Shown: positions 34,701 through 43,372 of the stretch, piece after piece | Layout of the letters: each line of letters begins with the position of its first letter | How positions within the stretch are numbered: position 1 is the stretch's first letter | Origin: Manihot esculenta | Lineage: Eukaryota > Streptophyta > Magnoliopsida > Malpighiales > Euphorbiaceae | NCBI RefSeq assembly: GCF_001659605.2 | Contig: NC_035170.2 | Span: 26,516,020-26,580,019, forward strand | Reading direction: 5' to 3' | Length of the DNA stretch: 64,000 nucleotides | Position numbers and translations under genes: made by a program | The notes under the pieces: model-generated | What the model was told of the DNA's origin: nothing | Databases searched by the model: none | What the model saw: the letters and a program-made list of their open reading frames with translations, nothing else

Positions 34701-35738
34701 AAGAGTGCAAGCGAGCCCACTTTGTATGTCAAGAGAAAAGCAGACAATGAGGTATTGATCATTTGCCTTTATGTGGATGACTTAATCTATACTGGAAATA
34801 GTATTGAGTTATCCACTGAATTTAAGAAGATTATGGTGACCGAATTTGATATGACTGATTTGGGACTCATGAGTTATTTTTTGGGTTTGGAAGTGAGTCA
34901 AGGTAAAGCTGGAATTTTTGTTTCACAACAAAAATATGTGAATGATCTGCTTACAAAATTTAACATGAAAGATTGCAATTCAGTCACAACTCCAATGATC
35001 ACAAACCATAAATATTGCTTGGATGATGGAGAAGAGAAAGTAGATTCTCAATTATATCGGAGTTTGGTGGGAAGTTTACTTTATTTGACAAATAGTCGTC
35101 CGGATATTTTGCAAGCAACTAGTCTCCTGTCAAGATTTATGCAAAGTCCGAGCAAGGTTCATTTTGGTGCTGCGAAGAGAGTGTTAAGATACTTAAAGGG
35201 AACCTCTTCTTATGGGCTGTTCTATTCTAGCTCAGACAATTTTAAATTGTATGGTTTCTCTGACAGTGATTGGGCAGGTTCCTTGGATGACCGTAGAAGT
35301 ACTACAGGATATTTATTCTTGCTTGGGTCTAGTGCCATATCCTGGAGTTCTAGAAAACAACCATCCACAGCATTATCGTCGTCTGAAGCTGAATATATGG
35401 CAGTCACCTCAGCAACTTGTCAAGCTATTTGGCTCAGACGAATTTTGCAAGATATGAAGTTTGAGCAGAAAGAAGCAACTGTTATCTACTGTGATAATCA
35501 GTCCACAATTTCAATGGCCAAAAATCCAGTTCATCACCAAAGGACAAGGCACATTGATATTCGTCATCATTTTATAAGGGAGCAGGTTGCGGAAGGAAGT
35601 ATCCAGTTAGAGTTTTGCAATTCAAGAGAGCAAGTAGCTGATTTGTTTACAAAAGCTCTTCCTCTTGAGAAGTTTGCATATCTCAGAGATAAGTTACAAG
35701 TTATAGATTTTTGCATTAAGGAGGAGTATGTTAGATAA
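31728..35738 (+). CDS. Copia Gag-Pol polyprotein, intact, 1336 aa
   Basis: The frame runs from MAYNSVGVNLSQ to a TAA inside the 3' LTR without a break. Domains in order: copia-type Gag (about 1-235), a Gly/Arg-rich linker, a CCHC knuckle CYNCGKQGHIAKYC near 274, a protease with WYMDSASS near 326 (DSA where D-S/T-G is usual), the pre-integrase zinc motif (HHRYGH; CESCVIGKHH), the integrase core (HADVCGP; RTDRGGEF; QNGVAERKN), reverse transcriptase (KSAFLNG; ALYGLKQAPRAWY; YVDDLI near 1017) and RNase H (DSDWAGS; SSSEAEYMA; DNQSTISMAKNP; HIDIRHHF). The length is usual for plant copia. The short LTRs suggest an Ale-type lineage, which is a weak inference. Confidence 0.95.
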   Translation: MAYNSVGVNLSQPSVPILRGIDNYDIWSVKMKTLFLSQELWDFVENGYNETASAETLKDLLKKDNKALFLIQQAVDDAIFPRISAATKAKVAWDILHTNYQGVEKVVTVKLQTLRRKFDCFVMKDSESMHEYFNRVMEVVNQMRKYGERLSDQKVVEKILRSLPKKYESAVAAIEESKNLSTLTIDELMGSLQSHEDRHRGYEEDDVEKAFHAKLQISKEGENYSNDHNNRGGHSSHGRRGGRGNRGGGRAGGQSQNYNTETSKGENRSRNFTCYNCGKQGHIAKYCRQKGNQANLVEQENKDECESLFLAALATKECDSNVWYMDSASSKHVTANLGAFVCLDKSFKSNVKMADGTIRQAHGKGIVKMNDCEIKDVLYVPDLDSSLLSVGQFMRKGYSLLFEDFSCSVFSDATKKNMLFRVPMSDNNMFPLDLDDQQKALAVSLEDDDWLWHHRYGHLNFTSLSLMSKTNLVDGLPVIHSVDDVCESCVIGKHHRDSFPKGKSRRASQTAELIHADVCGPMRTSSLNGSRYFVVFVDDYSRMTWVFFLKNKSEVLPTFKKFRSVIEKQSGNAVKILRTDRGGEFISAEFDKLCEDFGIQRQLTASYTPQQNGVAERKNRSLVEMAKSMLKAKNLPKSFWAEAIHTAAYILNRSSTSALSNQTPFEAWNGWKPKVKHFKIFGCVAYVLVPSQKRGKLDENSVRCIFVGYSMETKGYRFYDPLYKKLIISRDVIFDEKSEWSWSEMQPGVHFSQNNEEFIPEQIQNEGNNGGSDSSSPNTPISSPSSSTSSSSSSTPPRKWRSLQEVYEQLDECHLVVTQEPSSFEEATKIIEWQKAMDEEMDALEKNKTWELVDLPFGKEVVGLKWVYKVKHKPDGSIQRHKARLVARGYMQREGVDFEETFSPVARFDTIRATLSIAAYLNWKVFQFDVKSAFLNGILEEEVYVQQPKGYEISGEEKKVYRLKKALYGLKQAPRAWYGRIDSHFCRNGFQKSASEPTLYVKRKADNEVLIICLYVDDLIYTGNSIELSTEFKKIMVTEFDMTDLGLMSYFLGLEVSQGKAGIFVSQQKYVNDLLTKFNMKDCNSVTTPMITNHKYCLDDGEEKVDSQLYRSLVGSLLYLTNSRPDILQATSLLSRFMQSPSKVHFGAAKRVLRYLKGTSSYGLFYSSSDNFKLYGFSDSDWAGSLDDRRSTTGYLFLLGSSAISWSSRKQPSTALSSSEAEYMAVTSATCQAIWLRRILQDMKFEQKEATVIYCDNQSTISMAKNPVHHQRTRHIDIRHHFIREQVAEGSIQLEFCNSREQVADLFTKALPLEKFAYLRDKLQVIDFCIKEEYVR

Positions 35739-35951
35739 TAATGCAAAAATATTTACTGCACTTTTACTGTTAGTTTTAATAAGTCAATGTTTGTTATTTT
35801 AGTTCCTATTTTATTGTTGACGTGAGATATTTAGTATCCACGAAATCTGGGTTTTTGATCATTTTGTGATTGTATTTAAAGAGCATTTGATGAATAAAAG
35901 GATATCCCATTTTTTCCTCATATTCTCTGTTCTGCTCTGTTTTTATTAACA
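35729..35951 (+). repeat. Copia 3' LTR (223 bp)
   Basis: Identical by eye to 31476-31698. It ends six bases before the in-frame host ATG at 35957, so a transcript started in it could express the downstream half of the host gene. Confidence 0.95.
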
Positions 35952-35956
35952 TCACT

Positions 35957-38900
35957 ATGGTTATGCTTTATAACTCACCAATTGAAGGTAACAAATACTA
36001 TGCTGATTTTTTAATAAGGTTTTCCATGGATCTCTTACTGATGAGTGCAAATAAGTTTCTTGGTGATGAAAAAGCACCTTTAGTGTTAGAATTTTGTAAT
36101 TTGCTCAGGGAGGTATCTAATGAAGATCCTCTGTATCAGTCATGCCGGACTACTCTTAGAAAATTGCTGGAAATAGGTAACTATGAGATACATCTCAATA
36201 ATGGGTTACGCACAATGCTCGAAATTTTAGATTTTTTTAAAGAGTCGTTAGTAGCCCTATTACATGGATTGGGCCAGGCCTTCTTCCCGAGCGCGCACAT
36301 TCAGTCGCTGAAAATTCAATTTCGTGACTTCCGAACATTCTCACGCGCATTATGGCAAGCAATTCATGGTCAGGCGGAAACCGATGAAGATGGTGAGGTT
36401 GATAATGAGGATGATGAGACAGATGAAGATGATGAGGTTAATAATGAGGATGATGAGCGTAAGGTTGATAATGAGGATGATAAGCGTACAAAAATGATAG
36501 TTCGGGTCTCCACTAGAGCAATTAAAGTTGGATTTATAGAAGTATTGAAAAAAATGGAGGTGCATCTTAGTCGTCTGCCGCTTATAGTACAAGGATTGAA
36601 ATATACTGATGCTTTGGTATTTAATGATGCAATGCGTTCTATTTCATTTTTGTATCTCGCCATTCTGAAAGAATTGAACAGCATGTCTCAGCTTGTGAAG
36701 GGTGGTAAAGATAAGTTTCGGCAGGTATTAGAGGGTCATAAGAATTCACTGCCACTGATGATTAAAAACGTTACAAGGAAAGATGATTATGATTGGCTTC
36801 TTGAGTACAATGCTGATATTACGAGGAAAGATTATCATGGTTGGCTTCTTGAGCACAATGATGTGCTTGATTCTGCGTCCAGGATGCATTTACTCATGAT
36901 GAAGATGATCCCTGAGAAAAAACTACACGACCCACTGCTTTATAAGCCTCTTATTCGATGGTCTAAATATATGGACGAAAAGCTGTATGAGCAATTCAGA
37001 AAGAAGAATCTTACAGATTCTCAAGTATTGCAGGATTGTTTGTGCAAGTTGTGCCAAATTCTATTCAAACCACAAAATCTTCTTTTCCTGGCGTGCCCAA
37101 ATGATCCTACAAAATTCTATCCTAATCCTGGTAAGTTCTTACTCTTTTTTAATTTCCCTGAATTACCATCCATAATTGAATTACAAAGAAGTGTTGGAGT
37201 ATAATTTCTTCTTTTTCATTTGATATATATGCAGAACTAAAACGACAACCGTTACACCTGGACAGTTTTAAAATTTCTGGAATAGTGATTGCACTGGCGT
37301 TGATGCATGAAGTACACATAGGCATTGCCTTTCATCATCTGTTTCTTTTGCTGTTGGCTGGAAATGATATTTCTATGGAAGACATACGGGAAGCATGTCC
37401 ATCTTTTTGCAACAAGAAGGCCAAGGAACCTTCTCATGATGATAATCTAATTCGGAAAGAATTTATCCAGTCAGTCTCTGAACAGATAAACTTTTTCAAG
37501 CAAGGCTTTCATAGTGTATTTGGAGAATCAATCAACCAACTGCTATCCTATAGAGGAATAGAGCTTGAAGATCTTAACCAGGTGCTACAAGGAAACTTAA
37601 ACCTTAAGTTTAATTTCGGAAAAAAGAGAAAATATGAAGACAATGAAAGTGATCCTCTGACGTCTCAGAATAATGAAAGTGATCCTCTTATGTACCAGTT
37701 CTTCAAGGTATGTGCTTCTAGGATTTCCTTTGTGTTACTTAGCATAATTATGGTATACTTTACATTTTCTATACCCTATTGAATTTAGAATACAAAAATA
37801 ACTTTATAAAGACATAAAATGGATATCTAAAAACGAAACAGAAATAGAGATCAAACAACGGCAAATAGATACCATAAATTTTGTAGAAAAATACAAAATG
37901 TAAATACATCACATCAAAAAAAAATCTTTTCTCGTAAAATCTCATCAACTTCAACGTTCCTCATTGATGAGATTTTTGTTGGAGTTAAAAATCATCTAGC
38001 AATTTTACAACAATTTATGGACATACACAGATATCTTTAAATAAGTTTTCTACAATTTGAAGACACGCCGGTCTTTTTAGAACCTTATCGGTCTTTGATT
38101 TCTATACTTTAGAAACTTGTCGGTTTTTTATAAACATACTTCACTCGAATAACTATAAATGCTTTGAAATAATCATTTCAAAGGTCAATTGAGCCACAAT
38201 GCCATTATTAGATTTAAAATGGAAAAATAGCTAACTAAAAATAAAAAATAGATACATGAAAATAGAAAGGAATAGATATTTAAGAACATCAAATAGATGC
38301 AAAAAATTCTCTAGAAAAATACGAAATATTTGCAACAACAAAAAAAAAAAAGAAAAGCTGGATTTTTAGCTTTTACAAGCATATCCTTAAAACTTAAAAT
38401 TAACATGATGCAAAAAGAGAGAGAAGATATATGGAGAGAAGAACAACTCACATTTCGTTGGTAAAAACAGAAGATGTACAAATACTTATACTTCTTTTTC
38501 TTCTTTATTTTTTAAGCTCTCCAACCCTTTTTTAGCTAAGCTGCAATTCAACCTTTTTATAAGAAAAGTCTTTTAAAAGTTACTTATTAACACTTTCGTA
38601 TAATGTTACTGGACTAGGTGTTGAAAATGTTTTAGAAAAAATACTTCTCTGATCTGGTTTCATTAGCATAATCATGATTAGTATTGTTATTCTTATTAGA
38701 TCGTAATATGAAATTAACTATGTTGAGTGCTTGGCAGGTTAATCGACAAAGAGTTAGTATTACAGAATGGCAAGAGGGTAAGTTTTTGGGAAAGGGGGGT
38801 TTTGGAGTAGTGTACGAAGGATATGCTCCTGGTGGTTTCTTTTTTGCCATCAAGGAAATAAAAATTGAAAATGAGGGGATGATTGAGGAAATTAATCATG

Positions 38901-39544
38901 AGATTGATTTATTATATCAATTGAGACATCCAAACATAGTACGTTATTATGGCACGGAGAGGCGTGGATCGAAGGTCTATATTTTTCTTAAACTTGTAAG
39001 ACCAGGTTCCCTCAAACAAATATACAAAGAGGATGGTTTCAAACTGGAAGATTCCCAAGTGTCCCACTACACTAAACAAATACTTGAAGGTTTGAATTAT
39101 CTCCATGGGCTAGGTGTAGCCCACAGGGATATCAAATGTGAAAATATATTAGTGAATTATAAAGGACGTGTCAAAATTACAGATTTTGGATTAGCAAAAG
39201 TGCCCGAATTAAATGCTTTTATGAAGTCTTGTTGCGGCACAATACCCTGGATGGCTCCTGAGGTTATTAAACGGGACACTGAGTATGGATTTAAAGCTGA
39301 TATATGGAGCCTTGGTTGCACTGTTTTGGAGATGCTCACTGGGAAAAGCCCATACTCAGATTTGGACTGTGGTGCTAAAACGCTAGAAGACGAGATTGTT
39401 AGAGGAAAATTGCCAACTGTGCCTGATTCTCTGTCTAAGCGTTCACGAGATTTTATCATGAAGTGTCTGCATGATAATCCAGATCATCGTCCAACTGCTG
39501 CTGAGCTTTTGCAGGATCCTTTTGTGAAAGGTTCTGCCTTTTAG
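35957..39544 (+). CDS. HECT N-lobe/kinase part of copy C downstream of the copia element
   Basis: Exons 35957-37130, 37235-37707 and 38738-39544 (phases 1, 0) encode about 817 residues starting MVMLYNSPIEGN. That ATG is an internal Met of the original exon. Intron 1 is 104 bp, against 1.66-1.87 kb in copies R and L. Intron 2 is 1030 bp, against 124 bp. Exon 1 carries a 48-bp tandem duplication not in the other copies. The kinase keeps the full region between APE and the last helix (SPYSDLDCGAKTLEDE), which is shortened in L and R. Without the ubiquitin-like part this equals the portion kept in L and R. Confidence 0.8.
36773..36868 (+). repeat. 48-bp in-frame tandem duplication in copy C exon 1
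   Basis: TRKDDYDWLLEYNADI is followed by TRKDYHGWLLEHNDVL. Copies L and R have one such unit. It lengthens the UPL5-like helical region by 16 residues. Confidence 0.85.
37708..38737 (+). other. Intron 2 of copy C, expanded
   Basis: GTATGTGCTT to TTGGCAG. The first about 70 and last about 50 bases resemble the short intron of copy R. About 900 bp between them is extra, AT-rich and without coding potential. It carries a strong hairpin at 37936-37976. It may be an unrecognised insertion. Confidence 0.7.
37936..37976. repeat. 13-bp perfect inverted repeat in intron 2 of copy C
   Basis: AAAATCTCATCAA and TTGATGAGATTTT flank a 15-base loop. It may be the folded end of an inserted element or an RNA hairpin within the intron. 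Confidence 0.7.
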
Positions 39545-40179
39545 CATTTTAAAATTTCAGTCAACTCATTTTCCTTTATCTTGAACTCTGAATAATTCAA
39601 TGAGTGTCCATTAGCATTTCTTCTTGTTGCTTTCTTTTTTTTTTTTTTTTTTTTTTTTTTCACCTCCAACAGCTTTTCTGGACTGTATTTGGACATTGAT
39701 TTGTCTTCTTTAGCAATTTTAATGTCAGTTAAACTTTCACTTACACTGATTGCTCCATCCAGTATATTGGAGTGATTTATATTTAGCTAATATCGAATGA
39801 TTGTCACTGATGAGACTTTTTCTAGATACAAGGTTGTTTAAATCTTAAATCTTAAATTTTAGTTAATGTTTTGTTTAAAGTGTACTTTTGTTGTAGATAT
39901 AATAATATATTGGGTAAGTAGTTGATCATAATACAATTCACCATACATTAACCATGTTTTCTTACTTTACTTGTAAGAGTTGCTAATCTCTCTTGTAATT
40001 TGTGTAATCAGCCTCATTTTGGAATCGTCTCTCATTGAGAGAAGGAGAGAATTACAAAAATTTTTGAGATTGCTCTATTTTTTTTTTCTCAATTCGTTAC
40101 TGGTTTTAGATTTTTTTTTCATTTTTAAATATCTAATTTCAGTATTTAAATATCTATTCTTTACTCCAACTCCCAACTG
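39545..40179. other. 3' flank of copy C, no gene seen
   Basis: AT-rich, with a run of 26 T at 39635-39660. The last part, ending just before a degenerate primer site at 40180, may be a decayed copia LTR. I could not place its start. Confidence 0.5.
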
Positions 40180-41854
40180 TGGTACTAGAGCTTCTTATGT
40201 TCTTTAAGGGCCTGTAAAAGAGAGAAAACCAGTGAGAATTCCCTTCACTAAAAAACCTTTACACACTTGGAGACTGATGGCTTCTAGTGGGTATTATGCT
40301 CCTTCCCCTCTTATATTTTCTAATGAAGGCTATGGGATTTGAGCTGTGAAGATGAAGGCTTATCTCAAAGCTGTTGATCTGTGTGAGGTGACTGAAATTG
40401 GTAGAACCTACTACCTTGAGAGATAATCCTACTGTTTCTCATATCAAAGGTTACAGTGAAGAGTGTGCTAAGGGATTATGCCTCCATCTCTGACGTGATT
40501 TTCACAAGAATCATGGCTTGTGAATATGCAAAAGAAGCTTGGGACAGATGAGTTTCAAGGAATTGAAAGCTCAAGGTAGATGATTGTTCTCAACTTGAGA
40601 AGGGAGTTTGAATTTCTAAAAATGAAAGAATCTGAAACTCTGAAGGAGTACACAAATAGATTGATGGTTATGGTCGACAAAATTAGGTTGTTGGGTGAAG
40701 ATTTATTAGATAAAAAAGTTATGGAGAAGGTTCTTATGAGCTTGCCTGAGAGATTTGAGTCTAAAATCTCCTATTTGGATGACTCTAAAGATCTTAGCAA
40801 GATCACCCTACCTGAACTTATAAATTCTTTGCAAGCTACTGAGTAAAGGATATTTTTTTAGATAAAAAGATGCTTCTAAGGAGGCATTAATTGCAAAACA
40901 GAAAGGAAAGTATGTGCTGAAATCCAATAAAGGAAAATAGGGAAAGCAACCTGAAAGTGGAAGTGGTGCTGCAAAAAAGGGCAAATTTTCACATTGTCCA
41001 ACTTGTAGAAAAATAAATCATTTGGAAAATGATTGCTGGCAGAAAAATGGTCTAAAGTCTATGCAATGCCATTACTGTAAGAAGTATGGTCATATTTCCA
41101 AAGATTGCAACAGACAGGATAAAGCTCAAAACCAACAGCAGGATCAACAGGCTAATTTCATTGATGATCAACCTAAGCACTAGGAAGATCATCTATTCAT
41201 GGCTTCTTAGTGATGTAGAGTTACTAATAATCTCACTTGGTTCGTTTATAGTGGCTGTACAAGTCACATATGGCTCGAGATGAAAGCTTGTTTATCTCTA
41301 TGGATAAGTTAGTAAAAGTTACCGTGAAGATGGGAAATAGAGAGATAGTTCAAGCTGCGGGAAAGGGTACTGTTGCTATGCAAACAAAGAAAAATACCAA
41401 GTATATTTCTGATATTTTCTACATTCCTAATCTAGATAAGAATTTATTAAGTGATGCTTAAATGATGAAGAAAAGGATATTTCTTGTCTTTCAAAAACTC
41501 TTCATGCTATATTTATGGCTCAAATAATTTTGAAATTGTGGAGGTTAAAATGATTGGTAATAACTTTCCTCTAATGTCTTGTGATGCTGCTGAATCTGCA
41601 TGTAAAGTTGTTGAGGGTGAGTCTTGGTTATGGCATAAAAGATATGGGCACTATAACTTGAATTCTTTGAAGTTTATGCAATCTCATGATATGATTATAG
41701 ACATGTCTGCTGTTTCTATTTGTGATGGAGTGTGTTCTAGTTGTCAATTTAGTAAATTGTATAAACACTCATTTCCTAAAAATCAAGTTAGAAGAGCTAC
41801 TGAAAAATTGGAGATTGTATATATCGATATGTGTGGGCTTATGAGTGTGTCATC
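40180..41854 (+). pseudogene. Decayed Ty1/copia gag-pol 5' part
   Basis: A degenerate primer site TGGTACTAGAGCTT (40180-40193) precedes a Gag start MASSGYYAPSPLIFSNEGYG (about 40278), broken by stops and shifts. Gag continues at 40580 (LKMKESETLKEYTNRL; VLMSLPERFESK), followed by two zinc-binding stretches (CHYCKKYGHISKDC intact), a damaged protease (WFVYSGCTSH) and the pre-integrase zinc region (LWHKRYGHYNLNSLKF; CSSCQFSK). It stops at IDMCG...SSLSF, where a gypsy LTR begins. RT and RNase H are missing. Confidence 0.85.
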
Positions 41855-43109
41855 CTTGAGTTTCGTCTCTGGACGAGACTTTCGGATGCCGAAGGTGCAC
41901 CCGAAGGAGAGTAAGGGACTTTCGGCCGCCGAAGGTAGAGGTTCGGCCGCCGAAAGTATGTGAGTTTCGTCTCTGGACAGGACTTTCGGCTGCCGAGCCT
42001 GCCGCCGAAAGTGCCCTGTCCAGCCTTCTTATGCATGCTTTATGTGATTGTTTTAGAGTCTTATAGAGGGGTTTTGGGGGGTTTCTTAGAGATGTTTTTG
42101 AGTTAGTTTGATCCCTCATGTAAGTCCATCTGTGTAGGAACGGACCAGAGGAATCAGGGTGGTCAGCAGTGAGCACTGCCTTTGAACCTGCAGAGTCAGT
42201 ACAGAGTCAGCCAGAGGTGAGTGGAACTAAACTTAAATACTTTTAACATGAGAAAAATGAATGTTTTAAGCATGTGCCATGCATCATGATATAGTAGGGT
42301 GATTGCATTAGAACTCACGAAGATGTGCATTGCATAATTACTTGTATGTGCGGACGGACACAGAGTAATACAGTGACCCTCTCTCTTAATAAAGACCTGA
42401 GGAGCCTCTTTGAAGGCTGGGCATTACATGTTAATAAAGTCCTGAGGAGCCCGAAGGGCCGGGCAACTGTGTGTTTAATAAAGACCTGAGGAGCTCCTTT
42501 GCGGGCCGGGCACAGAGAAGGGAATTTTTAGTCCGTCCGGAAGGTGATTACTTGAGATTTGATGCATTTCATGAGATCATATTTTACTCACAGGTTTTAT
42601 AGTTCTGCTCACTGGGCTAGTATAGCTCATCCCTCTCCCTTAACCCCAGTTTTTGCAGGTTCAGTCTTCAGAGTCTAGAGAGAGAAGTCCGAAGGGTACA
42701 GAAGAGCTATGTAATAGATAGTATGGACATGAAATTGTAAAGAGATAGTTTGTTATGTAATATGTATAGAATGGTGCTTGATCATAGAGAGTTGTAATCC
42801 TTTTGGTATACATGATCTTTTATGTAAATGTTTTATTGTTATGTATGAGAAACCAGGCTTGACATAGTATGAGTTTAGCCGCCTTGAGCAAAGATAAGAG
42901 CTCTGGCAGACATTTTACAGTACAGAGATAAAGTATGCACAGGTTGAGCCTTGGAAGCAAGAAAAGTTTTAATTTTTACAGTAAATGTATGATCATGTAT
43001 GGATTTTCACAGGTACACAGAGTTCACAGTAGGCTTACTACGGGTCTAGGCGGCCTTAAGCCGATCTGGATCCTAGTGCCGGTAGCAGTTCGGTTCCCGG
43101 GCTGTTACA
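41855..43109 (+). repeat. Gypsy 5' LTR, left-truncated (element G3)
   Basis: It matches the right 1250 bp of the LTR at 48370-50561 with few differences, from TTGAGTTTCGTCTCT to GCTGTTACA. About 940 bp of the left end, including the TATA region, is missing, and the break abuts copia sequence. It contains palindromes TTCGGC-N-GCCGAA at about 41921-42007 and the hairpin minisatellite. Confidence 0.9.
42388..42515 (+). repeat. LTR minisatellite of hairpin units (G3, 5' LTR)
   Basis: Three units beginning AATAAAGNCCTGAGGAGC and ending GGGCA. Inner arms are AGCCT/AGGCT, GCCC/GGGC and GCTC/GGGC (one G-U), so pairing is kept while sequence varies. The 3' LTR copy is at 49838-49965. Confidence 0.75.
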
Positions 43110-43112
43110 GAG

Positions 43113-43124
43113 TGGTATCAGAGC
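43113..43124 (+). promoter_or_regulatory. Primer binding site (tRNA-iMet), element G3
   Basis: TGGTATCAGAGC lies three bases after the LTR end. Confidence 0.9.
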
Positions 43125-43372
43125 AGTTAGGTTCACATGGTCGGACCTAGATGGTTTGAGACGGGCTCATTGAGGTTTTAGTAGGTCAAGCACCATAGGA
43201 AAACATGTCCATTAGGATAGGATGTTAGTCCTGTCTTTATGATGCTGTGAAATGCCATGATTCATGCATGAGCATTATATTATTGTGTGATGTATGCTTG
43301 AGGGTTCATGTGTTTCCACATGGACTATATGTTGCTGATGTGTTATGTGTGTGTTGTTTTCAGATAGTTAAG

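Larger units (their letters stand above)
31476..35951 (+). mobile_element. Complete, young Ty1/copia retrotransposon
   Basis: Two LTRs of 223 bp (31476-31698 and 35729-35951), identical by eye, begin TGTTA and end TAACA. A tRNA-Met primer site follows the 5' LTR and a purine tract (AAGGAGGAGTA, 35718-35728) precedes the 3' LTR. One uninterrupted polyprotein lies between. Flanks CGACT and TCACT agree at 3 of 5 positions, so the target duplication is imperfect or altered. It sits inside exon 1 of host gene copy C in the same orientation. Identical LTRs and an intact frame imply recent insertion and possible activity. Confidence 0.95.
31029..39544 (+). pseudogene. UBL/HECT N-lobe/MEKK-kinase fusion gene, copy C, split by copia
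   Basis: Exon 1 runs 31029-31475 and resumes at about 35957-37130 after a 4476-bp copia insertion. Exon 2 is 37235-37707 and exon 3 is 38738-39544. Apart from the insertion the frame is open, about 966 codons. Order: ubiquitin-like domain (about residues 5-80), UPL5-like linker (SNCCRMCQ), UPL5-like helical region (MVMLYNSP; LEFCNLLREV; LKELNSMSQL), acidic repeats, HECT N-lobe (about 490-698; NLLFLACPND; IALALMHEVHIG), then a MEKK-type kinase (about 710-960; GKGGFGVVYEG, FAIKE, AHRDIKCENIL, DFGLAK, PWMAPEV). The HECT C-lobe with its cysteine is absent. In the known families, UPL5 is a HECT E3 ligase and MEKK kinases activate MAPK kinases. A combined role is inference. All kinase catalytic residues look intact. 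Confidence 0.88.

Noticed and set aside
38000..38700. Possible small genes within intron 2 of copy C
   Set aside because: Only short AT-rich frames without domains, bounded by clear splice sites.
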